From contig PBOV01000047.1 in NCBI GenBank assembly GCA_002724505.1, positions 20,845 through 29,164 of the forward strand: DNA of 8,320 bases. Reading direction: 5' to 3'. Shown piece after piece: positions 6,282-8,320 of this stretch. Source of the stretch: Rhodospirillaceae bacterium. GTDB taxonomy: Bacteria > Pseudomonadota > Alphaproteobacteria > MPNO01 > UBA2964. Within the stretch, counting starts at the first letter, position 1. Each line of letters starts with the position of its first letter. Under the pieces are notes generated by a model. That model was given only the letters and a program-made list of their open reading frames with translations. It had not been told where the DNA came from and made no database searches. Position numbers and translations under genes: made by a program.

Positions 6282-6713
6282 ATGGCGAAAAAGATAGATA
6301 GTTACATCAAGCTCCAGGTACCTGCAGGGCAGGCAAACCCATCGCCGCCAATCGGGCCGGCTCTTGGTCAAGCGGGGCTGAATATAATGGAATTTTGCAA
6401 AGCGTTTAATGCTCATACGCAGGGTGGAGAACAGGGGGTACCGATCCCGACGGTAATTACTGTTTATGCGGATCGTTCATTTTCATTTGAAACTAAAAGC
6501 CCTCCCGCCTCTTATTTTATAAAGAAGGCAGCAAAGCTGGGTAAGGGCTCTATGGAACCTGGACGCGATGTTGTCGGTGCGGTCTCGATGGATCAGCTCC
6601 GAGAAATTGCTGAGCAGAAGAAGAATGACCTAAATTCGAATGACGTTGATGCTGCAACAAAGATTCTTGCGGGCACGGCACGCTCGATGGGTATTCAGGT
6701 AACGGGAGCCTAG
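6282..6713 (+). CDS. rplK: 50S ribosomal protein L11
   Basis: L11 binds the GTPase-associated region of 23S rRNA at the base of the L7/L12 stalk and takes part in factor-dependent steps and in RelA activation. The 143-residue length is typical. The N-terminal domain shows the conserved proline-rich segment [20 protein letters not shown] (20-39), then the hinge [11 protein letters not shown] (74-84). The C-terminal rRNA-binding domain ends with [11 protein letters not shown] (128-138). The ATG has GAGGA closely upstream (6273-6277). It starts the L11-L1 pair, 2 bases from rplA. Confidence 0.98.
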   Translation: MAKKIDSYIKLQVPAGQANPSPPIGPALGQAGLNIMEFCKAFNAHTQGGEQGVPIPTVITVYADRSFSFETKSPPASYFIKKAAKLGKGSMEPGRDVVGAVSMDQLREIAEQKKNDLNSNDVDAATKILAGTARSMGIQVTGA

Positions 6714-6715
6714 AT

Positions 6716-7414
6716 ATGGCAAGGTCAGGAAAACGGATGGGTATTGCATTAGGCTCTATTGACAAAGCTAAGGAATATGAAATTGCTGCAGGGGTCAAGT
6801 TGGTTAAAGAAAACGCCAAGGCTAAGTTTGATGAGACAATAGAAATATCTATGAACTTAGGCGTTGACCCACGCCACGCGGATCAAAATGTTCGTGGTGT
6901 GATCGATCTGCCCAATGGAACTGGTAAATCAATCCGTGTGGGTGTTTTTGCTAAAGGCGATAAGGCGGAAGAAGCGAAAAATGCTGGAGCTGACGTTGTC
7001 GGTGCTGATGATTTAGCTGATGAGGTGCAAAAGGGCGAAATCAATTTTGATCGTTGTATAGCTACGCCTGATATGATGCCGGTTGTTGGTAAGTTAGGCA
7101 AAATTCTTGGCCCGCGGGGTATGATGCCCAATCCCAAACTTGGGTCTGTCACACAAGATGTTGCCGCCGCAATTAAAAGCGCCAAGGGGGGGCAGGTTGA
7201 ATATCGGGTAGAAAAAGCTGGTATTATTCACGCTGGTGTTGGAAAAGCTAGCTTTAGCGAGGAAGCGTTACTCGAAAATGTTCGTACTCTTGTCGATGCA
7301 GTTAACAAGGCAAGGCCGAGCGGTGTAAAGGGAACTTATATTAAACGAATTTCGTTGAGCTCGACTATGGGTCCAGGGATTGTGCTTGATATTTCAAGTG
7401 CTCTCGCTGAGTGA
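6716..7414 (+). CDS. rplA: 50S ribosomal protein L1
   Basis: L1 forms the mobile stalk that interacts with E-site tRNA, and in many bacteria it represses its own operon by binding the mRNA leader. The product has 232 residues, a normal length. Domain I is split around domain II. The family signature, which begins [20 protein letters not shown] at residue 115 and continues GMMPNPK (115-141), lies in domain II. The C-terminal return to domain I includes [18 protein letters not shown] (205-222). The ATG lies 2 bases after the rplK stop, and its GGGAG ribosome-binding site (6704-6708) is inside the end of rplK, so translation is probably coupled. Confidence 0.98.
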   Translation: MARSGKRMGIALGSIDKAKEYEIAAGVKLVKENAKAKFDETIEISMNLGVDPRHADQNVRGVIDLPNGTGKSIRVGVFAKGDKAEEAKNAGADVVGADDLADEVQKGEINFDRCIATPDMMPVVGKLGKILGPRGMMPNPKLGSVTQDVAAAIKSAKGGQVEYRVEKAGIIHAGVGKASFSEEALLENVRTLVDAVNKARPSGVKGTYIKRISLSSTMGPGIVLDISSALAE

Positions 7415-7500
7415 AAAAGGGAATTAACTATAATTCTGCCGTCGTAGCTTGTTTAAGGCGGTAGTTGCGTTAGGAGCTAGAGCGTATCACTAGTTCCGAT

Positions 7501-7583
7501 CTGTCCGAGACTACAGGAGTCTGGAAGGCTGATATTGAATAGCCAGCCGGAGTAAAGCGGGAATTTCCTGCCTGTATAGACAG
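7501..7583 (+). promoter_or_regulatory. Ribosomal protein L10 leader (autoregulatory mRNA element)
   Basis: The outer helix CTGTC (7501-7505) pairs with GACAG (7579-7583). Inside it ACAGG (7513-7517) pairs with CCTGT (7571-7575), leaving asymmetric internal loops such as CGAGACT on the 5' side. An inner hairpin GGCT/AGCC (7527-7530 and 7541-7544) follows. This layout, and its position upstream of rplJ, match the known L10 leader. In that element the L10-(L7/L12) complex binds a kinked stem and represses rplJL translation. The base pairs were found by eye; no covariance search was done. Confidence 0.65.
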
Positions 7584-7728
7584 AGGTGCAAGCGTTTCTG
7601 CGTCATCTAAATGATGTTGCGGGATGTGACTTGAGCTTCTGGGGCAGTCTGTCTAGACCCATTGGATTAGCTGATGGGGCAAAAAGTGAACGGATTCGGC
7701 GTCTGGTGTAAAGCGTCGAAACAAACGC

Positions 7729-7734
7729 AAGGAG
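7729..7734 (+). promoter_or_regulatory. Shine-Dalgarno site of rplJ
   Basis: AAGGAG lies 7 bases before the GTG at 7742 and 16 bases before the in-frame ATG at 7751. The spacing selects GTG as the start. Confidence 0.8.
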
Positions 7735-7741
7735 AAATTGC

Positions 7742-8260
7742 GTGGACCGAATGCAAAAAGAAGAGCTGGTTGCTTCGCTCAATAGTGTCTTCGGATCGGC
7801 CAACCTCGTTATTGTTACTCGCCCAAGTGGGTTGACAGTTGCGGAATCTACCGATCTTCGGCGTCGTATGCGAGCTTCGGGAGCCAGTTTTAAAGTCACA
7901 AAAAACCGACTGACACGTCTTGCTTTGCAGGGCACTAAATTTGACCATCTATCGGAATTATTTGCTGGACCTACCGCGATTGCCTATTCAGATGATCCGG
8001 TTGCTGCGGCAAAAGTCGCCGTTGAGTATGCTGATGATAACGAAAAGCTCGAGATCATTGGTGGCGGTTTGTTCGAGAATTCAGTGGACATAGCAGAGAT
8101 CAAAACTCTTGCAAAACTTCCGTCTCTCGAGGCATTGCGTAGCAAGATTGTAGGGATGCTTAATACGCCAGCAACAAGAGTTGCAGGCGTTGTGCAGGCA
8201 CCTGCTGGTCAGCTTGCCCGTGTTGTCTCTGCGCGTGCCGCGCAGAATGAGGCGGCATAA
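7742..8260 (+). CDS. rplJ: 50S ribosomal protein L10
   Basis: L10 anchors the L7/L12 dimers on the large subunit and, in complex with them, represses its own mRNA. The 172-residue product begins MDRMQKEELVASLNSVF, close to alphaproteobacterial homologues, which also tend to use GTG here. The rRNA-binding N-terminal domain includes FKVTKNRLTRLAL (50-62) and the LFAGPTAIAYSDDP segment (73-86). The C-terminal part after about residue 130 is the helix that holds L7/L12, with the alanine-rich end VVSARAAQNEAA. A long leader with an L10-type RNA fold precedes it, and rplL follows after 54 bases. Confidence 0.97.
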   Translation: MDRMQKEELVASLNSVFGSANLVIVTRPSGLTVAESTDLRRRMRASGASFKVTKNRLTRLALQGTKFDHLSELFAGPTAIAYSDDPVAAAKVAVEYADDNEKLEIIGGGLFENSVDIAEIKTLAKLPSLEALRSKIVGMLNTPATRVAGVVQAPAGQLARVVSARAAQNEAA

Positions 8261-8314
8261 GCCGGTTAACCCGAATTATTATTAAAGAAACACAAAGATA
8301 CTTAGGAGAAAATA

Positions 8315-8320
8315 ATGGCT
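8315..8320 (+). CDS. rplL: Start of 50S ribosomal protein L7/L12 (cut by the window edge)
   Basis: Only ATG GCT is present. An AGGAG (8304-8308) lies 6 bases upstream, and the position directly after rplJ is where rplL almost always lies. Assignment rests on context and the ribosome-binding site, not on protein sequence. Confidence 0.75.

Larger units (their letters stand above)
7415..7741 (+). other. 327-base gene-free leader between rplA and rplJ
   Basis: No convincing gene lies here in any frame. The region holds an L10-leader-like fold (7501-7583) and then further inverted repeats. These are CATC/GATG around 7604-7616, GTCT/AGAC (7647-7650 and 7655-7658) and CCCAT/ATGGG (7658-7662 and 7674-7678). 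The last two share a base and could be alternative structures. An AAGGAG site for rplJ ends the region. A TATAAT at 7429-7434 has no good -35 box, so a separate promoter is not claimed. Long spacers with regulatory RNA are usual at this point in bacteria. Confidence 0.7.

Overview
The window looks like chromosomal DNA from an alphaproteobacterium of moderate G+C content, estimated by eye and not computed. The evidence is the gene order tRNA-Tyr, tRNA-Gly, tuf, tRNA-Trp, secE, nusG, rplK, rplA, rplJ, rplL, together with a 396-residue EF-Tu, a GTG-started NusG and a GTG-started L10. A marine or Rhodospirillales-like lineage is a guess; no rRNA or other lineage marker is present. I see no mobile element, CRISPR array, prophage or broken gene.

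Left part (1-3421). A plus-strand luciferase-like flavin monooxygenase with a TTG start (76-1128) converges, with only 2 bases between the stop codons, on a two-gene minus-strand operon. That operon is rlmB, a 23S rRNA 2'-O-ribose methyltransferase (3421-2630), followed with an ATGA overlap by an unusual gene (2633-1131). Its product joins N-terminal TPR repeats to a protein arginine methyltransferase domain. The domain has the S-adenosylmethionine site, the double-E loop and the THW loop intact and resembles the eukaryotic PRMT7/PRMT9 branch. This is the least ordinary item in the window.

Middle part (3422-5396). A divergent control region of about 195 bases separates rlmB from the translation cluster. 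It holds a perfect TTGACA box upstream of tRNA-Tyr and a plausible minus-strand promoter for rlmB. tRNA-Tyr(GTA), tRNA-Gly(TCC), tuf and tRNA-Trp(CCA) follow in one orientation. The tuf to tRNA-Trp gap contains three separate inverted repeats, and the tRNA-Trp T-stem has an apparent U-U mismatch.

Right part (5397-8320). secE (translocon subunit) and nusG (elongation factor) are tightly packed. They are followed by rplK and rplA (L11 and L1), then a 327-base gene-free leader containing a fold like the L10 autoregulatory leader, then rplJ (L10) and the first two codons of rplL (L7/L12). The genes jointly supply tRNAs, elongation factor, the secretion channel, transcription-elongation control, and the ribosomal L1 and L10/L12 stalks. 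The neighbouring minus-strand operon modifies rRNA and possibly protein. Most of the window is conserved housekeeping DNA; I do not see a convincing new multi-gene system.
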